DNA of 64,000 nucleotides from Manihot esculenta (GCF_001659605.2 NC_035173.2:9815065-9879064); one strand, 5' to 3'; counted from the first letter of the stretch, positions 47,761 to 58,929 are shown. Program-made: numbers and translations. Notes: generated by a model from the letters alone, not told the origin.

Positions 47761-48537
47761 AAAATAACTCTCTTGTCAACTAAAACTTTAAATCAGCATA
47801 GAAGTAAAAAATAGAAATATATTCATATAGGATTAATTCAAGTAGGAATAAAACCTTTAACTAGAGAAGGATTAAACACAAGTATATTAGCAGTAGTTAG
47901 AGATGCTAGATTTCTAAATTTCCAGGACTCTTTGTTAGGATCTGTTGAAACAAGCCTAAGTGAAGGACCCATATCTTTTGAAGTATATCCAGATATGACC
48001 ATTTCATTAAATGATTTAAATATTTTGGAAAGTATAGTTTTAGAAGTTAAAACTCACAATTATAAAATGAAACAAGGTTCTATCCCTATAGCATTAATAT
48101 ATAAAATCCATTATAAAGCCATGAACTCAGCCTTTGGAACTAAGTATAAATTACAACCTAAAATCGGAGAAACTAGATTTTTGCAGACAGATTTGACTAA
48201 AACAAATACAGTAATTCCTAAAAATATAACCTTGCCAGATGAATGGATATTAGAAGGAGTAGTTCCTCCTCCAGAACCAGAAAAGGTAAAGCCAAATACA
48301 AACCTAAGTAGAATTGAACAATTTGAAGATGGTAAAGTATCATTAAAATTTAATAGAAGTGCAAGTAGTAGGTATACAGGATCGTCATGTTCAGTAGTAA
48401 CAGATGATTTAGGGAGAATCTCAAACCTACCATCTGTGATATATGCTACATATAAAGGAGATGAACCTAAACCTATTATCCAGACCTTAGTAAAACCCAA
48501 ATATTCAACCTCAGATATTCCAAGAAAGAAATTTTAA
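47761..48537 (+). pseudogene. ORF1 part: movement protein (30K superfamily-like)
   Basis: The 30K-type proteins enlarge plasmodesmata for cell-to-cell spread. Recognisable residues include HIGLIQVGIKPLTREGLN followed by the conserved Asp-bearing VRDARF stretch and ISFEVYPDMTISL. Open from 47815 to the stop at 48535-48537, with an earlier in-frame stop at 47812. The call rests on position before the capsid and on these motifs. Confidence 0.75.
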
Positions 48538-48538
48538 A

Positions 48539-50836
48539 ATGAAAGGAGTAAATTATGGTTCATCAGTCCCTCAAGCAGTATATAATAAAGTAGAAAATTA
48601 TTTAGAACAGCAGGCTGAAATAGCACCTTCGTCACCCTCATCACCTTCAACATCAGCTATAACAGAGAATGTAAATAATATAAACAGAGAACTAAATGTT
48701 CTTAGTAAAGAGAAAATTGAAAAGAAATTTTTAAAGGAAATAACGAAGACAAAGAATTTAAGTAAGTTAAATAAGATAGTTAAAAAATATAAATTTGAGG
48801 ATTTAAAAGAAGAATATTTTAATTATATTAGTCAGGATAGAGAAAAAATAGGATTTTTTTATTGGTTTAAATTAAATAAAAAAGAAAAAAGTATTAATCC
48901 AATAACAGTAAAGGATAAAAGGCCAGAATGGATAGTAAATGAAGAGGTAATTAAAAGTGATTTCCCGCCTAAAACAATGAGTAAAGTCATACATGGAGAT
49001 AAAGAGATAATTTGTGCACCTTATAAAATAGCTAAAGAAAATGATACAGATAAAAAGATAATCGAACAAAATAACTTTAGTAATGCTAGTCTAATATGTA
49101 TAGGAACACAGTTAAAAAAGATGGAAAGTATTTTAAAAAATAAACAGATAGAAGAAAAAGAAGAAGTAAAACCAAAAATAAAATCACATATTTTTAAAAC
49201 ATATCAGGTATCTAGTTCAAGTCAGAAAGAGTTAAAGAATAGTAAAAATGAATTTTTACAAAGTTTAAAAGATCAATTAATTAGAATAGAAACCTCAGAA
49301 TCTAGTAAAAATATAGTGCAAGATACACCCCAGTCTAAAACTATAAGTGTTATAGAAGAGGAAGAAATAGAGTCAAGTTCTGAAACTGTGCAGAGTCAGC
49401 CAGATTCAGAAGATATAAAGTAGTTTGAAATAAATCCTATATCCCATAGGGAAATAGTCAGTAAAGCTCCAGACCTAGGATTAATAGATAAACCCAATAT
49501 AATATCACAATTCAAGTATAATGCTTCGACAGTCTATGAATGGAATATAGATGGATTGTCCGAGTATAATATATTAAGTATTTTACAGCAGATGACTATG
49601 GCAGCTAATGCATATAAAACCCAGTCTTTTGCCTCAGATAGAGCAATAGTTGAGATTATTATAGCAGGTTTCACAGGACAATTAAAAGGTTGGTGGGATT
49701 ACCACCTAACAGATCAGGAACAGATAGACATACTAAATTCAATTCAGGTAAATAGTGAAGGAGAACCAATATTAAATGAGTTAGGAGAAACCATTCAGGA
49801 TGCAGTATCAGCTCTGATCCTAACTATTTCCTTACATTTTATAGGAGACCCATCTCATTTAAAAGATAAGAATGCCGAGTTATTAAGTAACTTAAAATGT
49901 AAAAAATTAAGTCATTTCCAGAATTATAAAACAACATTTTTAACTAGGTTAATGTTAAGGGAGGATTCAAACCAGGATTTTTGGAAGGAGAAATTTTTGG
50001 CAGGACTTCCGTATTTCCTAGGAGAGAAAGTAAGAAATCATATAAAAAACCAGTATGGGAACCCGATACCTTATAATAAGTTAACATTTGGTCAGTTAGT
50101 AAGTATAATCCAAAAGGAAGGATTACAGATATGTCATGATCTCAAATTACAAAGAACATTAAAATATGAAATGCATAAAACTAAACATGAATTAGGATCC
50201 TTCTGTAAACAATTTGATTATGGAATAGGCCAGGATAAAGGATGTAATGGTCAGTGTTCAAAAGATAAAACCAGAAGATATTATAAAAAAGACCATCATT
50301 ATAAAAAGAAATATATAGCTAGGCCTAATAACAATAATAAAGAAGAATTTTATAGTAAAAAGAAAAAATATAATCCTTATAAAAAATATAGAAATAAGGC
50401 CCCAATAGATAAAACTCAGAATAAAAAGTCCTTTAAAGACCTAACATGTTATAATTGCGGAAAGAAAGGTCACACATCCAAATTTTGTAAGTTTAATAAA
50501 AAATTAAATGAATTAAATCTGGAAGAAGAAATAGTAAATAAGATTCAAGAATTATGTATACATTTAAATTCCTCAGATTCAGAATTCATAGAAAGTGAAA
50601 ATCAAATAGATGAGTTAGAAACTAGCTCGTCAGAAAAATCAATAAGTGTATTAACTAAAAAACAGAGTTCATTATTAGAATTAATAAATAGTATAGAGGA
50701 TAATAGTACTAAAGAAAAGTTCCTTAAAAAACTAATAAAAAGTATGGATGAGACAGAAGAAATTAAAGAAAGTATTCCTAAAATAAATAGACAAACATAT
50801 GATTTAACCAAAATATTAGGGAAAAATAAACAATAA
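48539..50836 (+). pseudogene. ORF1 part: capsid region with CCHC zinc finger
   Basis: One frame from 48539 to 50836 with a single internal stop at 49421-49423. A Lys/Glu-rich N-terminal part precedes the capsid core (about 49556-50150, with GFTGQLKGWWDYHL). A strongly basic stretch (about 50270-50400) follows, then the zinc finger CYNCGKKGHTSKFC (50447-50488), and an acidic tail. This layout is that of caulimovirid coat proteins, which package the genome. Confidence 0.85.
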
Positions 50837-51664
50837 GGAGAAAGGATATCAATAGAGGACTTACAAAGAGAAATTAAAATAATAAAAAGTGAGGTTAAAG
50901 AATTAAAAGGTCAGCTTCAAAAGGATGCTAAAAGGATTAAATTTCTAGAAGAGCAGTTAATTTCTGAGTCGTCTTCTTCATCTAATGAAGAAAAGGAAGA
51001 TGAGGATGACCAGAATAATATAGAACAACTAAGTAATAAAGATATAGATAGTAATTTTATAATGTTATTACAAGAGATAACTTCCAGAAAATACTTAATA
51101 AAATTAATGATAAAATTATCAGAAAATTTTATTATAGATACTATAGCACTGTTTGACACAGGAGCAGATATAAATTGTATAAAATCAAGTTTAGTACCAA
51201 GGAGATTTTGGAATAAAACTAAAGAAAAATTATCCACGGCAAATAGGACCAAATTAAATATACTAGGTAAAACAGAGGCGTTAATAGTAAATCAGGATTT
51301 AGAGATAAAAACTGTATTTCTATTATCCCAACAGATAAATCATATGGTTATAATGGGAACACCCTTTATAAATCTAATAACCCCATATTCAGTAAAAGAT
51401 GATTGTATAAAATTTAAAACAAGAAATAAAACAGTTAGATTAGATTTTACAGAAAAACCTAAAAGGAAAAATTTAAATTTAATAAAGGCACATTCCATTA
51501 GGACGATGGAAATAAATTCAATAATAAAGTCCAAAACAGAAGATCTAAAGGACTTAAAAAACAATATACACTTGGATAGGATTAAAAGTCAGTTGGAAAA
51601 TAAATTCATAAAAGAAAAAAATAGAGAAGTTAAGGAAAGGTATGGAAGAAGAATTATGTTCTGA
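50837..51664 (+). pseudogene. ORF1 part: coiled linker and aspartic protease
   Basis: Same frame as the capsid region, after the stop at 50834-50836. A Glu/Lys-rich, probably coiled-coil stretch (50840-51040) leads to the pepsin-like protease with DTGAD (DTG codons 51155-51163) and the later hydrophobic MGTPFINLI. The frame ends at 51662-51664 as the RT begins in another frame. Confidence 0.85.
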
Positions 51665-53045
51665 TCTTCCGAATGCATTTTGGAATAGAAGACAGCATAT
51701 AGTAGACTTACCTTATGAAGAAAACTTTGATGAAAGAACTATCTCTACTAAGGCAAGACCAATTCAAATGGCACCAGAATTATTGGAATATTGTAAAAAA
51801 GAAATCAAAGAATTAGAAGATAAAAAATTAATAAGAAAGTCAATGAGCCCTTGGTCCTGTGCAGCTTTTTATGTAAATAAAAGTGCAGAAATTGAAAGAG
51901 GAACACCTAGACTAGTTATAAATTATAAGCCGTTAAATGCAGCATTAAAATGGATCAGGTACCCCATCCCAAATAAAAAAGATCTTTTAAACAGATTATA
52001 TAATGCAAACATCTTTAGTAAATTTGATATGAAGTCAGGATATTGGTAGATTCAAATTCATCCTGATGATAGATATAAAACAGCATTTACAGTTCCTTTT
52101 GGACAATATGAGTGGAATGTAATGCCTTTTGGATTAAAAAATGCACCGTCAGAATTTCAAAGGATTATGAATGATATTTTTAACCCCTATTCAAAATTTT
52201 GTATAGTTTATATAGATGATGTTCTTATATTCAGTCAGACCATAGGTGAACATTTTAAGCATTTAAAGACCTTTAAAATGATCATAAGGAAAAATGGTCT
52301 AGCATTAAGTAGAACTAAAATGAAATTATTTGAAACTAAAACAAGGTTTTTAGGACATTATATAGAGCAGGGTATTATACAGCCAATTGAAAGAACTTTA
52401 GTATTTGGAGATAAGTTTCCTGATGAAATAACTAATAAAACACAGTTACAAAGATTTTTAGGATGCTTAAATTATGTTATAGATTTTTACCCGAATCTAA
52501 ACAGGATGATAAAACCATTACATGATAGACTTAAGAAAAATGTTGGTCCATGGACCGAAGAACATACCAGTATTATAAAGCATATAAAATCTTTGGTAAA
52601 AGAAATTCCATGTTTATATATCCCCAATCCTACAGCTTTTAAGATAGTTGAGACTGATGCATCCGATATAGAATATGGAGGAGTTTTAAAACAAAGAATA
52701 GATGGTAAAGAATGTATAATCCAGTTCACTTCAGGACATTGGAATTCAGCCCAATTAAATTACTCGACTATTAAAAAAGAAATTCTAAGTATTGTTGTAT
52801 GCATAAATAAATTTCAGTCCGATTTATTAAATCAGAAGTTTTTGGTAAGAATTGATTGTAAATCTGCAAAGGATGTTTTGCAAAAAGATGTTAAAAATCT
52901 TGCCTCTAAACAAATTTTTGCTAGATGGCAAGCGCTTTTAAGTATTTTTTATTTTGATATTGAATATATTAAAGGAAGTAAAAATAATATCCCGGATTTT
53001 CTAACAAGAGAATTTTTACAGAAAAATGGAAAGAAAGAAGAATAA
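51642..53045 (+). pseudogene. ORF1 part: reverse transcriptase and RNase H
   Basis: Copies the pregenomic RNA and removes it. RT motifs are visible: LVINYKPLN, FSKFDMKSGYW, then a stop at 52047-52049, MPFGLKNAPSEFQ, and the catalytic YIDD at 52209-52220. RNase H follows (ETDASDIEYGG near 52650, then KKEILSIV and the C-terminal DFLTREF). Only one stop interrupts this part. It ends at 53045. Confidence 0.92.
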
Positions 53046-54702
53046 AGGGAAAGAGATAAAGTCCAGTTCCAGCTCTCCTACTAAAGCCCTTTCCGAACAA
53101 TCGGAAAGAATCAGTAAAATCATGGATAAAATCACTGAACCCAGTAAAACCTCCTTAAAACCCCAAACCTCTGATAAAACCCAAGAAGAAATTAAAAAAT
53201 GGATTGAAGAACTGAGCCAATCACCGGAAGTAATTAAAGCCCTTCAAGGTATGGCCTCCTCTTCAGGAGAAACAGGTATGGCTTCTAAATCTAAAGCGAT
53301 CGTACTCGCTTATGGTACGGCTAGTCTGTCTCAAACGGTAGACAGTAAAGACTTATCAAATCCGTTGAAGGCTGTGGGTTTGCCAACAATCCAATCATCT
53401 CATGGGTATAACACTGGATTTTACAAATGGTATTTAAAACCTGCTTTTGAATTTGAAATTGAAGTTGAACACGAATTTAATAATATAAACCCATGGGAAG
53501 TAATCAGAAAGTATTATCCTGAGAATTGGTATTTTACTCCAAAAAATATTTTAAAACCTCAGGATTATTATCAAAGTATTTTAGAAGAAACTAGATCTGT
53601 TAAAATCAAGCATAATTTTGATAAAAATCATAAAGAAATAATAGCTTATTCTTCTATTCAAATAAAAAGTTTTATGCATTCTAAGGATTGGCCTGCGCCA
53701 AGTTTATATACTGAGATTGCATTTAAAAAATTAAAAAGATATTCTACTTCATATAATTATTTTGATTATGTTGATGCTTGGACTAATATTTTTAGTATTC
53801 AAAATCCCACAACAACCCATTCATGGTTAATTTATTTTGATCAACAAACCATTAAAACTGTCACCAAGTTTCCAAATTGGTTTTTTATATGGTGGCAATC
53901 TAGAGGTATTACTGAAGATATTTTATCCCAGGAATTACTTCATATATATCAATATTTCAAGACTAATTATAAACCACCTCAAAGTGAAAAGTATATACCA
54001 CCTCTGATGTATTTCTGTCTAAATTTCTTTTTACTTTGGGTATATCAATGGTATTTTGATTTTCAGTATGTGACAGAATTGAATATGCCTGTTATAGTAA
54101 AGAAGCACAAGATAAAATGGTGGGGATCTTTCAGAAACCCAACCACGGAAGAAACAGTAAAACAATGGATCATTAAAAAGGCCCAATTTTCTGAAACCTC
54201 ATATGCTGGTAAATTGACAATGCAAGAAGAGCCCACATTTGGAGCCCAAAAGGCTCAATGCCAGGCCATGTTAGCCGCAGCTAAAACACGTGAAGAATAT
54301 AAGTTGATTTGTCAGAAAATGTTCAATCAGCTTAGCTCGGGAGCATCAGTAAAACCGGAAGACAAACAATCTTCCAGCAGGGAATCATCAGTAAAATCCT
54401 CCAGTAAAACAAAAATAAAAAAGAAAGCTGGCAGAAGAAAGACTAGAAAGCAGTCAAGCTCAGAGACGGAGTCGACAGCGTCATCTAGAACGTCATCCTC
54501 CGGTAAAAGCTCAACATCTTCACACTATGACAGTAATGAAGACGATTGCTATGGAGTTCTACCGCCAGTAAAAATCCGAAGTAAAACAGGCAAAGGAAAA
54601 GGTAAAAAGACAGCAAAAGTAAAAAAGGAAAAGAAAGAAAAATTAAAACAGAAGAGCAAGAAAAAGAAGGACACCTCATCGTCCTCGTCAGACTCAGAGT
54701 AA
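53026..54702 (+). CDS. Pararetroviral ORF2, 558 codons, uninterrupted, function unknown
   Basis: The start ATG lies inside the last codons of ORF1 (20-bp overlap), as expected for a downstream viral frame. The N-terminus is Ser/Lys-rich (KSSSSSPTKALSEQSERISK). The central 300 residues are aromatic-rich (NPWEVIRKYYPENWYF, FPNWFFIWWQS, FLLWVYQWYFDFQYV) and probably folded. The last 110 residues are low-complexity Ser and Lys-rich (GRRKTRKQSSSETES, KGKGKKTAKVKKEKKEK) and end in SSSSSDSE, likely disordered and nucleic-acid binding. No enzyme motif is recognised. Florendoviruses are known to carry a second ORF of unknown function. A truncated relative starts at 42554. Whether it is expressed is unknown. 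Confidence 0.8.
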   Translation: MERKKNKGKEIKSSSSSPTKALSEQSERISKIMDKITEPSKTSLKPQTSDKTQEEIKKWIEELSQSPEVIKALQGMASSSGETGMASKSKAIVLAYGTASLSQTVDSKDLSNPLKAVGLPTIQSSHGYNTGFYKWYLKPAFEFEIEVEHEFNNINPWEVIRKYYPENWYFTPKNILKPQDYYQSILEETRSVKIKHNFDKNHKEIIAYSSIQIKSFMHSKDWPAPSLYTEIAFKKLKRYSTSYNYFDYVDAWTNIFSIQNPTTTHSWLIYFDQQTIKTVTKFPNWFFIWWQSRGITEDILSQELLHIYQYFKTNYKPPQSEKYIPPLMYFCLNFFLLWVYQWYFDFQYVTELNMPVIVKKHKIKWWGSFRNPTTEETVKQWIIKKAQFSETSYAGKLTMQEEPTFGAQKAQCQAMLAAAKTREEYKLICQKMFNQLSSGASVKPEDKQSSSRESSVKSSSKTKIKKKAGRRKTRKQSSSETESTASSRTSSSGKSSTSSHYDSNEDDCYGVLPPVKIRSKTGKGKGKKTAKVKKEKKEKLKQKSKKKKDTSSSSSDSE

Positions 54703-55433
54703 GGTGGCAGACAAATTAAATCAGAATTTCGGTGGAAAAGAGTAAAAGACAAAGAAGTGGCAGACAAACTATTCACCAACAGTAAAAAGTATCAGACAAA
54801 GTGGCAGACAAGGCACTATTCATGAACAGTAAAATCCGCGTGAACCAACAGTAAGGTTCTCGTGAATCAACAGTAAAAGCTCAGGATTTTCTATATAAGG
54901 GAGCCTCTCCCCTTGTGAAGGCACACACTTGTAACCCCATTCTCTCTATATTCTCTCTTCACTTCTTCTCTGTAAACTTCCTCTTAAAACATTCTCAGAA
55001 GTTTTGTAAAGTTTGAAGTGTTATTTAAAAATAGTAAGTTTTATTTCTGTATTAATTATTTCTGCTACTTATATAAGCCCGTGTTAACGGCACCTTTCTT
55101 TTCTCCCCCCACAATCTGACTTAACTCTAGGGATCCCAGGTTAAGGTTGCAGGAGCCCTAGCCTTTAAAAATTTTTTAAATTTGTTATTTAAGTATGCTC
55201 TGTGGTTGCGGCTCAGGCTGATCTTCCATATCAGAAATTTGTTTGGTAAATTTAGTTACTTTCGTGGTATAAAGGCTGGAAAACCAGACCTCTTCAATCC
55301 GGCAATTGTTGTGCCGTAGAAGAAACCTGGGTTACAATGCCACGTACTGTCGAAGGCTTAAAATCTGAATAATCATTTGGTAAACGGTCCATACATTTTG
55401 TAAATCATTTGGTAAACGGTCCATACATTTTGT
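54703..55433 (+). promoter_or_regulatory. Viral intergenic region: promoter and leader
   Basis: Non-coding, between ORF2 and the primer site. It has AACAGTAA boxes at 54779, 54825, 54847 and 54869 (the last three 22 bp apart), GTGGCAGACAA at 54758 and 54801, then TATATAAG (54892-54899) and a CT-rich leader, the layout of a caulimovirid promoter. A 32-bp direct repeat (about 55370-55433) with CATTTGGTAAACGGTCCATA ends just before the primer site. A second TATATAAG lies at 55069. Confidence 0.7.
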
Positions 55434-55712
55434 TGGTATCAGAGCCTAGGATTTTTGGTGTATGAGTAGGTTTATACAAAGAAAAATACATTTTGAAAGT
55501 TGTAACAAAATGTATGGACCGTTTACCAAATGATTATTCAGATTTTAAGCCTTCGACAGTACGTGGCGTTGTAACCCAGGTTTCTTCTACGGCACAACAA
55601 TTGCCGGATTGAAGAGGTCTGGTTTTCCAGCCTTTATACCACGAAAGTAACTAAATTTACCAAACAAATTTCTGATGTGGAAGATCAGCCTGAGCCGCAA
55701 CCACAGAGCATA

Positions 55713-55715
<3 letters not shown>
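55191..55715. repeat. Large inverted repeat, 211-bp arms, around the viral primer site
   Basis: Left arm 55191-55402, right arm 55505-55715, spacer 55403-55504 holding the second copy of the 32-bp repeat, the primer site and the first codons of a new ORF1. The arms match almost base for base. The right arm ends at the TA array. A transcript crossing it would fold into a long hairpin. Confidence 0.92.
55434..55450 (+). promoter_or_regulatory. Viral primer-binding site (initiator tRNA-Met)
   Basis: TGGTATCAGAGCCTAGG, the conserved caulimovirid minus-strand primer site, 12 bp before an ORF1 start codon (55462). It defines the origin of the viral genome map and the 8094-bp distance to the equivalent start at 47368. 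Confidence 0.92.

Positions 55716-55763
<48 letters not shown>
55716..55763. repeat. TA dinucleotide array at the right edge of the viral insertion
   Basis: About 24 TA units between the viral inverted-repeat arm and host sequence matching copy B from about 62375. Confidence 0.95.
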
Positions 55764-55771
<8 letters not shown>

Positions 55772-57412
55772 TTATAGGAGATAACAATACCTATATTTAG
55801 AAAGATGTTTTGGCAGCCTAATTAACAGATTATTTTGTAAATACATCTTTTCTTAAAAATATTCTAAAGTAATATTTTTAAATACATAATTTTTTTCTTT
55901 AAAAGTTCATGCTAATTTCAATTAATATCATTTGAATACAAAATGTTATATCTATATGTATTATATATGCGTGTAAAATATTAAATCTAATTCCAAAGTG
56001 GAGTTTGCAGTTTTACAAGCAAGATTAGTCGTATAATGCATAATCTTAGAGGAAGAATTCCAAGTTAATTGAGATAATAATACTTGATGTTCATGTAGTT
56101 TAAATTTAATGTAATTGTTCTCGCCCTACAAAGTTGTCTTAATTATGCTGAAATTAGTTAAATTTCATAAAATTTAAAACTCAACTCAAGTGTAAAGCCA
56201 GGAAGGCTCATTGCTATTTTGCATGAGACTTTACAAAAGACAACCTCAAAGTACTTTTGTCAAGACTAACTAGGATCATCTTTCAATCTTCGACCATTGA
56301 CTGTTGACAACATCATAATTCCAATTATTTATTGTTTTTCCCTTTATCATGGTGGCAAGTGGATGACTGGAGCAAAATTTATCATTACTTTAGCTAATGA
56401 CGAGTAATAAACAAGTGGCAATTGTATATGTACCTTAGTTCAATGTCAATTGGCATGATTATTCAAGTGTGACTAGCACGACCTCGAATGAGTGCGAGTT
56501 CCTTTGTGCATCACCTATCGATACTCGGCTGTGTCAGGCATGGGTTTGATTAAGTGAAACTTTTGTGGACAGCCACCCATACGATTACTGCATATCCTTC
56601 ATGCATTTTGTAGTCCATATACTTTCAACATGTTTACTAAGGTTGCTCGAATAAGCACTCAACGATTCATCTCACCCAGGCTCTATGGTCGGCCAACCTT
56701 TGCTCTTCTCTTTTGTTGTCTAGACAACGTCGATCAATCGAGATCACCATGTCTGCTCAATTCTTTCTCTAAAAAAATTGAGGCCGAATTCCTCTGTTGG
56801 TCCATTGAGATCGTCTTGCTTGATTTCTTTTACCGATCTTCTGAAAGTGACTAGCCCGAGCTCTTTCCAATCCTACTACTTCGACCAGCTGACCAGTCCG
56901 ACCATTCGATCAATCCATTTTCCCAACTCACTCAATTCAGCAAACTTGCTAATTCAAATTTTGAGGATAGTTCGACCGTCCGACCAGTCCGATCAGCTCC
57001 ACTGTTCCATTTTCCAACTCGCTTAGTCCGACCGACTTGCTAATATGAAGCTTGAGGAATTAGCAGCTTGACAACTTGTTCAACCCTCTCTTGAAATCTA
57101 CCAATCGCGTAGCATAGTCGGCTTGTACAATCCAATTTTGAATGCTTGACATCCTGGTGCTAGAGCTAGCCTATTCAATCCGAAGTTGAAGGCTTGCGGA
57201 CCTGGTAATCCAACCGACTTGTCGAGCTCTTGATTATCCGACCAACGAGCTTGACCATGCAGACCTCTCGATGCTCTGATCATGCCGACCTTTTGATGCT
57301 CCGACCAGCGAAACCATTGGTGGTTCGACTAGTGGTGCTTGATCAGTCGTCCTCTCGATGGTCAGACGAACTAGCACCGACCATGCCGACCAAGGGCATC
57401 TCAATTCAACTC
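55764..57412. repeat. Duplicated segment, copy A (right part)
   Basis: Collinear with copy B 62375-64000 (for example TAATTGTTCTCGCCCTACAA at 56111, and CAGCCACCCATACGATTACT at 56570). From about 56450 it becomes rich in CGACC/GTCCGACC words, as in a decayed repetitive element. The open frames here have no recognisable domains. The match runs to the window end, so the duplication continues beyond. Confidence 0.85.
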
Positions 57413-58861
57413 GTCTTCAAGCTGGATGACATACAGAGTCTGAGTTCATCCACCTAGGTCAGCCTGGACATTTGATCATTTCTTATCGTCTCCATGTCGC
57501 CCCCGATACTTGAGGGGCGCTACTGTGCAACCAAGTTGGATGGCCATGAGTCACGCCTAGCTGTCCTGCAACGTCATCTTATCTGACCTGAAATGCTAGT
57601 CCAACCTCAAACATGGCTCCAATCTCAAGCACAGGTCTAACTTCAAGCATAGGTCCGACTTCAACGTGTATTCTCTTAACAGTGTTGTTGACTTTGTCAA
57701 TTTAGGTTCAACCAGTGATTCTTTCTCAAGTCGATGTGCTTCCGCTTACAATACAATGATTGTTGGATTTGCTAAGCACAAATTTTGACTGAGGACTTTG
57801 GCGGAGTTTGAGTTTCTTGCTCAAAGCCTTCCATAGTCCGCATCACTAACTTGCCGAGTCTTTCCTCTGATTTGCTGAGGACGACCAGCTGGCACTTCCT
57901 TCCACCGGCTTGTTAAGCATTTAATCAGTTGGAGTCTTTTCACCTGATTTTTTCTGTCGACCTTTTTTTCATCATTTGTTGTGCAGTCTGACCTCGCCTA
58001 TTTATTGTCCAGTTAGAGAGCTGTCCAATCTACCCAAGCTTTACTTTTCCTCGCAGATCCTTTTTTTATTTTATTTTGTTTTATTTATTAATTTTCTCTC
58101 TAACTTGCTAACCTGTGACTTTATAGCCGACCTGCCCATCTAACCTTTATAACATATATATGACCGACCTCACAATTTCATCAAATATATATATCACTCG
58201 TTCTTTTTTCTTTTTATAGAAAAGATTAAAATTTTATACTCATACATAAGTATTTCAATATAAAGTTTCACTTCACCGGGTTTCAAAGAAAAAATTAATA
58301 GTAATAAAATCCAATAAATATTAAAACAAACAATCTGAAAGACCATCAAAATATTCTTGAACATAATGAATTTTTTTTTTCAGTTGGGTTATTGTAAACC
58401 TCCAGCTTCCTTTTCGCACAAATTTTTATACCTTTATGTGGATCTCAATTGGTGAATTTAGAAACTTTAGAGATAGTAAAATCTCTTTTATTCCCACAGA
58501 CGGCGCCACTTGATAGATCTGATTTTCTCTTGCTCCATCATATGGGTCCCTCAATACTCAATTTAAGGAAGAAATCTACAAAATGAAGAAAGATGGTCAG
58601 GGTCTATCGGGAATGCCCCCGGTGGAGACTCTCTGACGTTCAAGTCAGATTTATAAACTAGAATAGTATGGATAAATAAGAGTTGCAGAGAAAAGAAAAA
58701 ATGGAGCAGAGGAAGAAGAAGAAACCCCCTTGAAAGAAAAGCCCCCTTCCTTTTCACCTACCCTTCCCTTTTCTGAAATATGTGAGAATATACCTTGGCA
58801 TACTCTTAAGTGGGGTTCACTCTTTAATTTAAATAAATTTATAATTTTTTATATATTATCA
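57413..58861. other. Sequence between duplication copies; decayed repetitive DNA
   Basis: Continues the CGACC-rich composition, then AT-rich DNA. It contains CCCCCGATACTTGAGGGGCG (57500) and ACAGACGGCGCCACTTGATA (58496), words of the kind seen at edges of old plant LTR elements. I find no termini with target duplication and no coding domain. If the duplication is tandem, this is the end of its first unit. Confidence 0.45.
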
Positions 58862-58929
58862 CTAATATTTCAATTTATCTGGTTCGCTTTAAGTTTGAAT
58901 CGAACTAACCGAATACTCGCCCTTATTCT

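Larger units (their letters stand above)
47368..53045 (+). pseudogene. Pararetroviral ORF1 polyprotein, broken (main unit)
   Basis: Domain order is that of Caulimoviridae: movement protein, capsid with CCHC finger, aspartic protease, RT, RNase H. The start codon is fixed by the second copy of the same start at 55462, 12 bases after the primer site. Breaks: stop at 47437-47439; frame changes between about 47500 and 47760; stop 47812-47814; stop with frame change at 48535-48540; stops 49421-49423 and 50834-50836; frame change near 51642-51664; stop 52047-52049. It ends at 53045, overlapping the ORF2 start by 20 bp. No integrase. A fossil copy that cannot make the polyprotein. Confidence 0.9.
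42268..55715. mobile_element. Endogenous pararetrovirus cluster (Caulimoviridae, florendovirus-like)
   Basis: Contains movement protein, capsid with CCHC finger, aspartic protease, RT with YIDD, RNase H, a tRNA-Met primer site and no integrase or LTRs, which defines a pararetrovirus rather than a retrotransposon. Two ORFs, ORF1 polyprotein then ORF2, match the known florendovirus plan; petuvirus is the alternative. One near genome-length unit (47368-55462) is preceded by shuffled forward and inverted fragments (42268-47367). AT arrays flank the whole cluster. Copy B of the duplication lacks it. ORF1 is broken, so this is a fossil. Confidence 0.9.

Noticed and set aside
47368..54702. A replication-competent endogenous virus
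   Set aside because: ORF1 has numerous stops and frame changes and the unit lacks an intact upstream leader; only ORF2 is open.
42268..55715. Viral cluster as an LTR retrotransposon
   Set aside because: No integrase, no LTRs and no target duplication. A movement protein is present, and the domain order is that of Caulimoviridae.
56630..57457. Short open frames in the CGACC-rich part of copy A (and 63011-63992 in copy B)
   Set aside because: They are not preserved as the same protein between the two copies and match nothing recognisable; compositional.
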